From assembly GCA_020441735.1 (NCBI GenBank), contig JAGRLQ010000104.1:10153-16031 (forward strand): a stretch of DNA of 5,879 bases, given 5' to 3'. Below are positions 1 through 5,068 of this stretch, one piece after another (the stretch's first letter is position 1; each line of letters starts with the position of its first letter). A program made the translations under genes and the position numbers. The DNA is from Nitratireductor sp. GTDB lineage: Bacteria; Pseudomonadota; Alphaproteobacteria; Rhizobiales; Rhizobiaceae. The notes under the pieces are model-generated. The model saw only the letters and a list, made by a program, of their open reading frames with translations, ran no database searches and had not been told where the DNA came from.

Positions 1-619
1 AGTGGGTGGAGACCAGCACGGTCAGGCCGTCGGCGGCCAGTTGGTGGATTTCATCCCAGAAGTCGCGCCGCGCCTTGGGATCGACACCGGCGGTCGGCTC
101 GTCGAGCAGCAGCAATTGCGGCTTGTGCATGATGCAGGCGGCAAGCGCCAGGCGCTGTTTCCAGCCGCCCGACAGGGTTCCTGCCAGCTGGTTCAGGCGG
201 CTGGTCAGGCCGAGGTCGGATAGCGTTTCGGTGACGGCGGCAGGCTGCAGCCCGTAAAGGCGGGCAACGAATTGCAGGTTTTCGCGGATCGACAGATCCT
301 CGTAGAAGGAGAAGCGCTGGGTCATGTAGCCGGTCTCGCGCTTGATCTTCCAGGCTTCGGTGCGGATGTCGTGGCCGAGCACCCTGCCCTCGCCCTCGTC
401 AGCCCGCAGCAGGCCGCACATGCAGCGGATGGTGGTGGTCTTGCCGGAGCCGTTGGGGCCGAGAAAGCCTGAGATTTCGCCCTTCGCCACCTTCATCGAA
501 ACATGGTCAACCACGGTCTTGTCGCCGAAGCGTTTGACCAGATTGCGCACGTCGATGACCGGCTCGTTTCCGTTGCTGACAGGCGGTGCGCCGTTTGCGG
601 GAGACAGTGCTTCGCTCAT
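1..619 (-). CDS. ybhF: ABC transporter ATP-binding protein, YbhF type (partial, C-terminus off window)
   Basis: The first 206 residues of a cytoplasmic ABC ATPase that powers an export permease are present. Seen directly: Walker A GPNGSGKTT (about residues 54-62), Q-loop Gln101, signature LSGGW (149-153), Walker B LLLLDEP (169-175) and the H-loop STH ending at His206, where the window stops. The fifth signature residue is Trp instead of the usual Gln. The ATG overlaps the stop of the adaptor gene as ATGA, so the two are translationally coupled. The family YbhF protein has two fused nucleotide-binding domains (about 570 residues). Only the first is visible, so whether a second follows cannot be seen; a single-domain ATPase is the alternative. 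The YbhF name rests on the CecR-adaptor-ATPase order, which matches the E. coli cecR-ybhGFSR operon. Two membrane permeases would be expected further left. Confidence 0.9.
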   Translation of the reverse strand, partial: MSEALSPANGAPPVSNGNEPVIDVRNLVKRFGDKTVVDHVSMKVAKGEISGFLGPNGSGKTTTIRCMCGLLRADEGEGRVLGHDIRTEAWKIKRETGYMTQRFSFYEDLSIRENLQFVARLYGLQPAAVTETLSDLGLTSRLNQLAGTLSGGWKQRLALAACIMHKPQLLLLDEPTAGVDPKARRDFWDEIHQLAADGLTVLVSTH

Positions 620-1590
620 TGTCCGGCTTCCACGCCGCTGCCGGATTTCTCCAGATCGACGTCGACGATCTGGCCGGGCTTCAACTGCCGCGCGCCGCCA
701 TCGGGTGCTGCCTCGACGAGGTAGACGAGCTTCTGGCGGTTATCGATCGAGTAGATCACCGGCGGGGTGAATTCGGGATCGGGCGCAATGTAGGTAACGT
801 TTGCTGTCAGCCCATCCGCGCAATTGTCGCAATTGACGGCAAGCCTGCTGCCGACGGAAATCCGCGCCAGCGCCTGTTCGGGCACATAGACACGCAGTTT
901 GACCGCGCCCTGCGGCAGGACGGAAAGCACCGGCGCCTGCGGGCCGGCAATCTCGCCCGGATGGCGGATGATGTCATAGACCGTGCCGGCGACGGGAATG
1001 GTGAGCTTGCGCTGGTCGAGCCGCCATTCGGCATTTTCAAGCGCCGCCTGCGCCTGTTCGACACCGGCCTCGGCAGCAGAAATCTCGGCAGGACGCGCAG
1101 GAAGCCGGGCAACGGAAAGATTGGCGCGGGCTTCCGCCACCCTGGCCTTGGCGACTTCGGCCGCCGTCACCGCATCTTCCAGCAGGGCAGCCGTCGTTGC
1201 GCCGCGCGTGATCAGGTTCTGCTGGCGCTCGAGCGTGCGCTCGGCCTCGTTTGCCTGGGCATTTGCCGAAACGAGGGAGGCCTCCAGCACGGCGATTTCC
1301 TCCTCGCGGCGGCCGGTGCGCAGGTTTTCAAGCTTCATCTTCGCCTCGGCCAAGGCAGCACGGGCCTGGGCAACGGCGATTTCCGCATCGCGCTTTTCAA
1401 GGCTGCCGAGCATGCCGCCTGCCTCAACATGATCGCCACGGCGAACGGCAAGGGTTTCGACCCGCGCGGTCTCGACAGGCGCAGCGAGCACGAACTCACC
1501 TTCCACATAGCCGGTCGCCAGCGGCGGCGGGGCGGCGCAGGCCTGGATCAGCGTGGCGGCAAGCGGCAGGGAGCAAAGCAGGCTGCTCAT
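616..1590 (-). CDS. ybhG: HlyD/YbhG-family periplasmic adaptor (membrane fusion) subunit
   Basis: This 324-residue protein bridges an inner-membrane ABC exporter to the periplasm or outer membrane. The N-terminus is a short hydrophobic export signal; Cys18 in LIQAC is a weak lipobox, so it may be a lipoprotein. A first half-lipoyl segment (about residues 27-65, with VETARVETLAVRRGDHVEAG) is followed by a long Ala/Glu/Arg-rich coiled coil (about 68-190). A second lipoyl half follows (about 192-225, IPVAGTVYDIIRHPGEIAG), then beta-barrel segments to the end (LKPGQIVDVDLEKSG). This is the canonical HlyD order and a normal length. The ATG at 1590 is preceded by AGAGGA with 7 bases of spacing. It lies 13 bases after the TetR stop, and its own stop overlaps the ATPase start. 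The substrate is unknown; the E. coli homologous system is linked to drug and cation efflux. Confidence 0.92.
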   Translation of the reverse strand: MSSLLCSLPLAATLIQACAAPPPLATGYVEGEFVLAAPVETARVETLAVRRGDHVEAGGMLGSLEKRDAEIAVAQARAALAEAKMKLENLRTGRREEEIAVLEASLVSANAQANEAERTLERQQNLITRGATTAALLEDAVTAAEVAKARVAEARANLSVARLPARPAEISAAEAGVEQAQAALENAEWRLDQRKLTIPVAGTVYDIIRHPGEIAGPQAPVLSVLPQGAVKLRVYVPEQALARISVGSRLAVNCDNCADGLTANVTYIAPDPEFTPPVIYSIDNRQKLVYLVEAAPDGGARQLKPGQIVDVDLEKSGSGVEAGQ

Positions 1591-1603
1591 GGGTTTTTCC
1601 TCT

Positions 1604-2350
1604 TCATGAATTCGCCTTTGCGTTCTTTTGCCGGGCAGCGATAGCGGCGGCCCGCAGATTGGCGATGACGGCGGTTTTGACGGCTTCGGCTTCGGCTTCC
1701 CCCATTTCCTGCCAGCCGAGACGGCGCATCACCACCGGGCGGGCAATGCGGAAATAGACGATCTGGCCGATGAGCGAGAAGACGGCGAGTTTGACCGCAG
1801 CCGACTCCGCCTCGCCGCCGGTCGCTGCCGCCCACAACCGGCAGGCAGCGGTGTGCACCGGGTGCATGACATCGTCATAGAGAATGTCGACCACCAGGCC
1901 GGGATTTCCGAGTTCGCGCATGATGAAACGGGTGACGGCGTGGGATGCTTCGTCGCGGACGAGGAAATCGACCATGGCGGAAATGGCGCGCTCGATCACG
2001 GCAAGCGCCATGTCGGGGGGCGGCAGTTCAGCTGCCTCGCCGCCGAAGGGCAGGATGGCACGGCCGGCAATTGCCGAGAGACGGCCGGCGATGTCGCGGG
2101 CACAGGCTTCGTACAAGCCCTGCTTGCCACCGAAATAGTAGGAGATCAGCGACAGGTTGACCCCGGCATCGGCGGCGATCGCGCGGATCGGGGCGGCGGC
2201 AAAGCCTTCCTCGCCGAATCGGATCGTGGCGGCGCGGATCAGTGCCTCGCGGCTGCCGCCGGAAGCTTCTGCAGCAGCATCCTGCGCTTTGCCCCCTTCA
2301 ATTTTACCGGGGGGAGATTTCATCGCTTTCGCCATTGTGTCCCTGGCCAT
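1604..2350 (-). CDS. cecR: TetR-family repressor, CecR (YbiH) type
   Basis: A DNA-binding repressor of about 248 residues heads the efflux operon. The N-terminal TetR domain is clear: REALIRAATIRFGEEGF, then the helix-turn-helix around IRAIAADAGVNLSLISYYFGG, with the family YYF..K motif. The C-terminal ligand-binding half carries RELGNPG and the late RRLGW motif, which I associate with the CecR/DUF1956 group. I chose the ATG at 2350 because AAGGGG lies 9 bases upstream. An in-frame GTG at 2383 would sit within a few bases of the predicted transcription start, and an ATG at 2335 is also possible. The first 30 residues are a Lys/Ala/Gly-rich, probably disordered extension. An inverted repeat inside its promoter suggests autorepression. 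The inducer cannot be read from the sequence. Confidence 0.92.
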   Translation of the reverse strand: MARDTMAKAMKSPPGKIEGGKAQDAAAEASGGSREALIRAATIRFGEEGFAAAPIRAIAADAGVNLSLISYYFGGKQGLYEACARDIAGRLSAIAGRAILPFGGEAAELPPPDMALAVIERAISAMVDFLVRDEASHAVTRFIMRELGNPGLVVDILYDDVMHPVHTAACRLWAAATGGEAESAAVKLAVFSLIGQIVYFRIARPVVMRRLGWQEMGEAEAEAVKTAVIANLRAAAIAARQKNAKANS

Positions 2351-2392
2351 CTCTGGCCGCCCCTTGCTACCTCCGGTTCTCACCGATGCGTG

Positions 2393-2421
2393 ATTTAATC
2401 AAACGATTGATTAATCGTCAA
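2393..2421 (-). promoter_or_regulatory. Sigma70-like promoter of the TetR-adaptor-ATPase operon
   Basis: On the minus strand TTGACG (2421-2416) and TTAAAT (2398-2393) are separated by exactly 17 bases. Transcription would start near 2386, about 36 bases before the chosen ATG. The -35 matches the consensus at 5 of 6 positions and the -10 at 4 of 6. Confidence 0.65.
2395..2414. promoter_or_regulatory. Candidate TetR operator, perfect inverted repeat
   Basis: TTAATCAA, four bases (ACGA), TTGATTAA: two perfect 8-bp half-sites. The repeat fills the -35/-10 spacer and overlaps the -10, so a bound dimer would block RNA polymerase. Position and symmetry are seen; binding by the adjacent TetR protein is inferred from family practice. 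Confidence 0.7.
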
Positions 2422-2451
2422 GCGATGCTCTGCAGGACACTGGCAATCCTT

Positions 2452-2559
2452 CGTCGTGGCCAAAAAGCCGGCGCTGGGAAAGCCGGGCGGCGGCGGGTTG
2501 CCATAGCTGAAAAGCTTGGGCACTCGCAGTTGGATATCGTAAAGGCGTATATCGGCTGA
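2452..2559 (+). pseudogene. C-terminal remnant of a tyrosine recombinase/integrase
   Basis: The plus-strand frame ending at TGA 2557-2559 reads RRRVAIAEKLGHSQLDIVKA followed by YIG. This matches the end of the tyrosine recombinase catalytic domain: the LGH histidine is followed nine residues later by the candidate nucleophilic Tyr, the same spacing as in XerD (LGHSDLSTTQIY). No N-terminal or box I part is visible upstream, because that DNA is occupied by the TetR operon promoter. It is therefore a scrap of roughly 35 residues; the 5' limit is approximate. It sits at the left edge of the AT-richer segment, where an integrase relic would be expected. A chance in-frame resemblance is possible but the motif spacing argues against it. 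Confidence 0.55.
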
Positions 2560-2684
2560 TGAAACTGCAGCTCTCTGACGGCAAGGAAACGGGTGCCTTT
2601 ATCCTCTCTGATGAGTTGCGGATTTCATTGGCGGTCATCCGCATCCCATAGCGGGCTGCAAAGCGAGGTGGCTGAATGATATAA

Positions 2685-3446
2685 CTAACCAGTCGTGGTT
2701 CGTATCACTGAAATAAGTTCGTTTTCTTGGATTTCATCGAGTTCCCTTACAAGATCAGCAACCTGCTCATCACCTTTGTTGTACTCACCAACCAACGAGG
2801 ATGCGGCATCTTCTTCTGTGATTTTCTTAATGAGGATAGGAGCACAAGCTGGCGTGAAGACAACCCCTTTCGGATTGTACATAGTTAAAACGGCCCCCCG
2901 CATCATCATATTTGCAAGCATATGGGTTACAGTTATCAGGCGGCAGGATCCCTGCTCCAGCGTTAGAAGGTGCAGGAATGTTGAAGCAGGTGGAATACAG
3001 ACATATCCCGTTTGACTGTAATCACCGCCAAAACTGTTTCTATCGCTGTATTTGAGACAAGCGTTTTCCTGGTCCCAATCAATGCTCAAGTGATAAATAT
3101 ATACGGTATCCCGGTTCCCGAAAGAACGGCGGCAACATAGATAATCGCCGATATAGCGCTCGACTGCTGCGTAAGCATACCCACCCCACCGACTGTCAGA
3201 CACTGCCTGCTTAAGCATAACCTGATCAAGAAGGTTTTCTTCCAGCGTCGCTTCCAAGATGCGAATTGTCTTTTCAGAAAATTCACCTCTTACAGCCCGT
3301 TGAATCGTGGCGATGGATAATCCAGGAGGATTCTTTTCTTCAGTAAGACCTTGTAGGCCCTCTTGAGTTAACCGTTGCCGCGCAAGCACTCCTCGCAGAT
3401 TACTCGCAACCTGTATCTTCTGATCTTCTGAAAAAGAATTCAACAA
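2685..3446 (-). CDS. Putative HTH transcriptional regulator with unknown C-terminal domain
   Basis: A 253-residue protein. Residues about 14-68 look like an XRE/lambda-repressor-like helix-turn-helix (LRGVLARQRLTQEGLQGL, then a second helix pair around SIATIQRAVRGEFSEKTIRI). Residues about 85-235 form a separate mixed alpha/beta-looking domain that I do not recognise, including RYIGDYLCCRRSFG, IDWDQENACLKYSD, GYVCIPPASTFLHLL and MMMRGAVLTMYNPKG. The tail is Glu/Asp-rich. No membrane segment is evident. The start is TTG at 3446: a stop lies six codons upstream, no ATG is available in frame, and GGGGAG sits 8 bases before TTG. Base composition is AT-richer than the flanks, suggesting acquisition. 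It is divergent from the two exported-protein genes and may control itself or them. The regulator role is inferred from the N-terminal fold; the C-terminal half may sense a ligand. Confidence 0.75.
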   Translation of the reverse strand: MLNSFSEDQKIQVASNLRGVLARQRLTQEGLQGLTEEKNPPGLSIATIQRAVRGEFSEKTIRILEATLEENLLDQVMLKQAVSDSRWGGYAYAAVERYIGDYLCCRRSFGNRDTVYIYHLSIDWDQENACLKYSDRNSFGGDYSQTGYVCIPPASTFLHLLTLEQGSCRLITVTHMLANMMMRGAVLTMYNPKGVVFTPACAPILIKKITEEDAASSLVGEYNKGDEQVADLVRELDEIQENELISVIRTTTG

Positions 3447-3457
3447 ACTCGCATCTC

Positions 3458-3486
3458 CCCATCATTCCCTGATGGAAAATGATGGG
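3458..3486. promoter_or_regulatory. Candidate operator: 9-bp inverted repeat over the regulator -10 and leader
   Basis: CCCATCATT (3458-3466) and AATGATGGG (3478-3486) are perfect reverse complements around an 11-base centre. One arm covers the -10 hexamer; the other ends at the Shine-Dalgarno. It could be a protein operator for autoregulation, or an RNA hairpin partly hiding the ribosome binding site. Confidence 0.5.
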
Positions 3487-3508
3487 AAATGAGTAGCTAT
3501 GATGTCAA
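3479..3508 (-). promoter_or_regulatory. Candidate promoter of the HTH regulator
   Basis: On the minus strand a consensus TTGACA (3508-3503) is followed after 18 bases by CATCAT (3484-3479), which matches TATAAT at 4 of 6. Transcription would begin about 26-28 bases before the TTG start, leaving room for the GGGGAG ribosome binding site. Confidence 0.5.
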
Positions 3509-3659
3509 GTGATTAAGCATGGTAGCAAAAGCGGTATTCACCAGAAATGATCACGGACTGATTGTTTCTATGGTTTCTGAGAGGAGAATGAAAAACTTGA
3601 TGATATTTAGTGACGATCTGTCGTGGTTTTATGGTTAACAAACGGTGAAAGTGCTCAAC

Positions 3660-3688
3660 ATGAACAGTGGCTACCAACCGTTGTTCAT
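3660..3688 (+). promoter_or_regulatory. Hairpin H1 with CTACCAA loop
   Basis: ATGAACAGTGG (3660-3670) pairs over 11 bp, with two G-U pairs, to CCGTTGTTCAT (3678-3688) around the loop CTACCAA. It is the first of three such hairpins in the 344-base gap between the regulator and the exported-protein gene. No T-run follows, so it is not a terminator on this strand. Confidence 0.55.
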
Positions 3689-3725
3689 CACATCTCAAAG
3701 AAGCTACCAACTTCACATGGATGTG
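3689..3725 (+). promoter_or_regulatory. Hairpin H2 with CTACCAA loop
   Basis: GAAG (3700-3703) and CTTC (3711-3714) close the loop CTACCAA. Below a symmetric 5x5 internal loop, CACATC (3689-3694) pairs with GATGTG (3720-3725). It starts on the base after H1 ends, so the two would stack as a tandem array in RNA. Confidence 0.45.
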
Positions 3726-3736
3726 TTTCGTGGAAC

Positions 3737-3753
3737 GAGCTCTACCAAAGCTC
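3737..3753 (+). promoter_or_regulatory. Hairpin H3 with CTACCAA loop, proximal to first paralog
   Basis: GAGCT (3737-3741) and AGCTC (3749-3753) form a perfect 5-bp stem around CTACCAA. The loop ends 42 bases before the ATG of the first exported-protein gene; the equivalent loop before the second gene ends 44 bases before its ATG. Confidence 0.5.
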
Positions 3754-3761
3754 AAATTAAA

Positions 3762-3929
3762 ACGACCAGAAACGTGGAAGGATTGGTCTCATGAAAACTC
3801 TTAAAGCAATCACCATAGCAGCAATCACCGTAATCGCCGTAGGTACCAGCACTGCTAACGCAGGCGGCTTTTTCGGAGATGGCGGTCTCATCAGGGGCAC
3901 TGTTGGGAAATTTCTCGACAAGCATGTCG
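3762..3929 (+). repeat. Tandem duplication unit, copy 1
   Basis: This 168-base stretch aligns without gaps to 4343-4510 with about 15 mismatches by eye (roughly 91%). It covers the end of the leader, the GGAAGGA ribosome binding site, the signal peptide and about 22 residues of the mature protein. Similarity ends abruptly in both genes after the His-Val codons 45-46. Confidence 0.9.
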
Positions 3930-4300
3930 AAAATCCGATCACAACGCCCCTTGCACGGGCAGGCACTGTAGCTGCTGGTACAGCCATCGGAACCGTTGCA
4001 GGAGCAGAAGTTGGCCAGCCTGCCATTGGCGGAATGATCGGCAATCAGCTCGGCCACTGTGTCAATGACATCTTCAGAGGAGGTGACTGTGGCACACGGG
4101 GACAACAGGGTCATGTTTCCCAACCCCAGCACGCTCCCAGGATGCAGCAGGTTGCTCGTCCAATGCAGCAGGCCCCGCAGTTTGGCAATTTCTGCACTAC
4201 GCCGATCGGCCGCTTTGGACCGGGTCCCATGAATCCCCTCGGTGCACCCTGTCATACCATGACGTTTCAGGGTCCGATTTTGGGCTTTGTTTCTCTCTAA
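3791..4300 (+). CDS. Small exported glycine-rich protein, paralog 1 (unknown function)
   Basis: A 169-residue protein of unrecognised function. Residues 1-24 are a Sec signal peptide: Lys2 and Lys5, a hydrophobic Ala/Ile/Val core, and an ANA cleavage site before Gly25. The mature start is Gly/Phe-rich (GGFFGDGGLIRG). Residues about 57-87 form a glycine-zipper-like stretch (ARAGTVAAGTAIGTVAGAEV and onward) that could insert in or associate with a membrane. A Gln/Pro-rich linker (105-130) leads to a C-terminal module with GRFGPGPMNPLGAPC. The four cysteines (90, 100, 135, 154) could form periplasmic disulfides. GGAAGGA lies 8 bases before ATG. It is divergent from the HTH regulator, has three CTACCAA hairpins upstream and a terminator just downstream. 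A periplasmic or envelope location is inferred. Confidence 0.8.
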   Translation: MKTLKAITIAAITVIAVGTSTANAGGFFGDGGLIRGTVGKFLDKHVENPITTPLARAGTVAAGTAIGTVAGAEVGQPAIGGMIGNQLGHCVNDIFRGGDCGTRGQQGHVSQPQHAPRMQQVARPMQQAPQFGNFCTTPIGRFGPGPMNPLGAPCHTMTFQGPILGFVSL

Positions 4301-4309
4301 ACAAGGAAT

Positions 4310-4341
4310 ATGCGGGCTGGCTACCAACCGGCCCGCATTTT
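4310..4341 (+). terminator. Rho-independent terminator / hairpin H4 with CTACCAA loop
   Basis: ATGCGGGCTGG (4310-4320) pairs over 11 bp, with one G-U, to CCGGCCCGCAT (4328-4338) around the loop CTACCAA; TTTT (4338-4341) follows at once. It begins 9 bases after the stop of paralog 1. Its stem length, loop and apical three pairs equal those of H1, so it may also act as the leader hairpin of paralog 2. Confidence 0.75.
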
Positions 4342-4342
4342 C

Positions 4343-4510
4343 ACGGCCAGAAACGTGGAAGGAATGGTCTCATGAAAACTCTTAAAGCAATCACCATAGC
4401 AGCAATCACCGTAATCGCCGCAGGTACCAGCACTGCAAACGCAGGCGGCCTTTTCGGAGGTGGCGGTCTCATCGGGGGCTCTGTTGGAAAAGCCCTCGGC
4501 AGGCATGTCG
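4343..4510 (+). repeat. Tandem duplication unit, copy 2
   Basis: The second copy lies 581 bases after the first and starts directly after the terminator hairpin. Most differences are clustered in the last 60 bases; the region from ATG through the signal peptide is nearly identical, suggesting a fairly recent duplication or gene conversion. Confidence 0.9.
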
Positions 4511-4644
4511 GTACAAACTGCTTTCCTAAGCTTGATAAACGCTTGATCGTCCCGTTGATCTACCGGTCAGGTAGTAAGGAAATACCGATCAGCAATCCTG
4601 TAATCCGAAACCCCTTGGAGATTGTTATCGCGGATTATGAATAA
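4372..4644 (+). CDS. Small exported protein, paralog 2 with divergent or truncated C-terminus
   Basis: A 90-residue protein. Residues 1-46 duplicate paralog 1, including the signal peptide with ANA cleavage site (22-24) and a Gly-rich start (GGLFGGGGLIGGSVGK). After His45-Val46 the sequence is unrelated: the glycine-zipper and the GRFGPGPMNPLGAPC module are absent, replaced by 44 residues (GTNCFPKLDKRLIVPLIYRS and onward) that I do not recognise. One cysteine (Cys50) remains. GGAAGGA lies 8 bases before ATG, as in paralog 1. It may be a functional variant with a swapped tail, or a copy broken by deletion that happens to stay open to a TAA at 4642-4644. The intact leader and signal peptide favour expression; function is unknown. 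Confidence 0.6.
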   Translation: MKTLKAITIAAITVIAAGTSTANAGGLFGGGGLIGGSVGKALGRHVGTNCFPKLDKRLIVPLIYRSGSKEIPISNPVIRNPLEIVIADYE

Positions 4645-4683
4645 CATGCCCCGATTTGGGCTAGTTTATCTACCAAATATTAA

Positions 4684-4720
4684 GTGAGGCAGGGATATAT
4701 CTCTGCCTCACATAGATTTT
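4684..4720 (+). terminator. Probable terminator after paralog 2
   Basis: GTGAGGCAG (4684-4692) pairs with CTGCCTCAC (4703-4711), and the stem continues to 12 bp with a TATA tetraloop. TTTT follows only after five intervening bases (4717-4720), so termination may be inefficient. It lies 40 bases after the stop codon. Confidence 0.5.
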
Positions 4721-4800
4721 CCGGGGCCTACTGGCGTATGTCCAGGCGGAAGCTAAAGGCTAGTAGGCTAGGTTCCACGATCTAGTTGGTAGCCCCGGAA
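4719..4800. other. 82-base inverted-repeat element with two alternative foldings
   Basis: TTCCGGGGC (4719-4727) pairs perfectly with GCCCCGGAA (4792-4800); after a bulged C, TACTGGC (4729-4735) continues against GTTGGTA (4785-4791) with three G-U pairs. Alternatively GCCTACT (4726-4732) pairs with AGTAGGC (4762-4768), which excludes the long stem. The class is unknown: a structured RNA, a bidirectional terminator or a small mobile-element relic. Confidence 0.4.
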
Positions 4801-5068
4801 GTTTCTCTCCAGGCAAACAAAAATGGTCAATTTCGATATGATCCGAGCTGTCGCATAACGTATTTTCGAAACATAAGAGAACGATGCAATGACAGGTTCA
4901 AACTTCATCCCCAAGAATTGAATGCCCATTGTCGCGGCTGTCTGCCCACGCCCCAAGCATACCTTCAGAACAATGAAAACATGGCTCTGTCGGCCGGAGC
5001 TAATGCCAACTACCGGAAGCTCCTGACAACACGTCAGAACCACAGGAGCTTTTCCCAAGAAGAACCAT
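4801..5068. other. AT-rich stretch without a supportable gene
   Basis: Open frames exist on both strands, but none has a convincing start, ribosome binding site or recognisable domain. One short dyad is visible: CTGAC (5023-5027) and GTCAG (5033-5037) around a 5-base loop. The stretch belongs compositionally to the accessory segment (about 37-47% GC in sampled lines). Confidence 0.4.

Noticed and set aside
586..1644. 352-codon plus-strand open frame over the adaptor gene
   Set aside because: It is antisense to a clear HlyD-family protein with operon spacing; the composition is that of a complementary-strand shadow.
2618..2642. GCGGAT/ATCCGC inverted repeat as a terminator for the regulator gene
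   Set aside because: It has only 6 bp with a 13-base loop and no T-run on either strand.
2559..2651. 30-codon frame overlapping the integrase stop as TGATG (MKLQLSDGKETGAFILSDEL and onward)
   Set aside because: The stop-start overlap is suggestive of coupling, but the upstream gene is only a scrap and the peptide has no recognisable feature; probably debris.
3588..3638. 16-codon frame behind GAGAGGAGA (MKNLMIFSDDLSWFYG)
   Set aside because: The purine-rich box abuts the ATG with about one base of spacing, there is no conserved feature to judge, and no promoter is evident. It cannot be called a gene from sequence alone.
3752..4327. Minus-strand open frame opposite the exported-protein gene
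   Set aside because: It is the shadow of paralog 1, whose signal peptide, ribosome binding site and duplication prove the plus-strand reading; the antisense product has no domain logic.
3660..4338. Hairpins interpreted as REP/BIME elements or integron attC sites
   Set aside because: REP elements carry GTAG at the stem base and attC sites have R/L boxes with unpaired bases; here the conserved part is the loop, and no associated transposase or integron integrase is present.
4996..5026. Stretch reading A-N-A-N-Y, reminiscent of a tmRNA tag
   Set aside because: The rhizobial tag would continue AEARLAA and a stop; here the frame reads on with RKLLTT, and no tmRNA acceptor-stem or T-loop sequence is present nearby.
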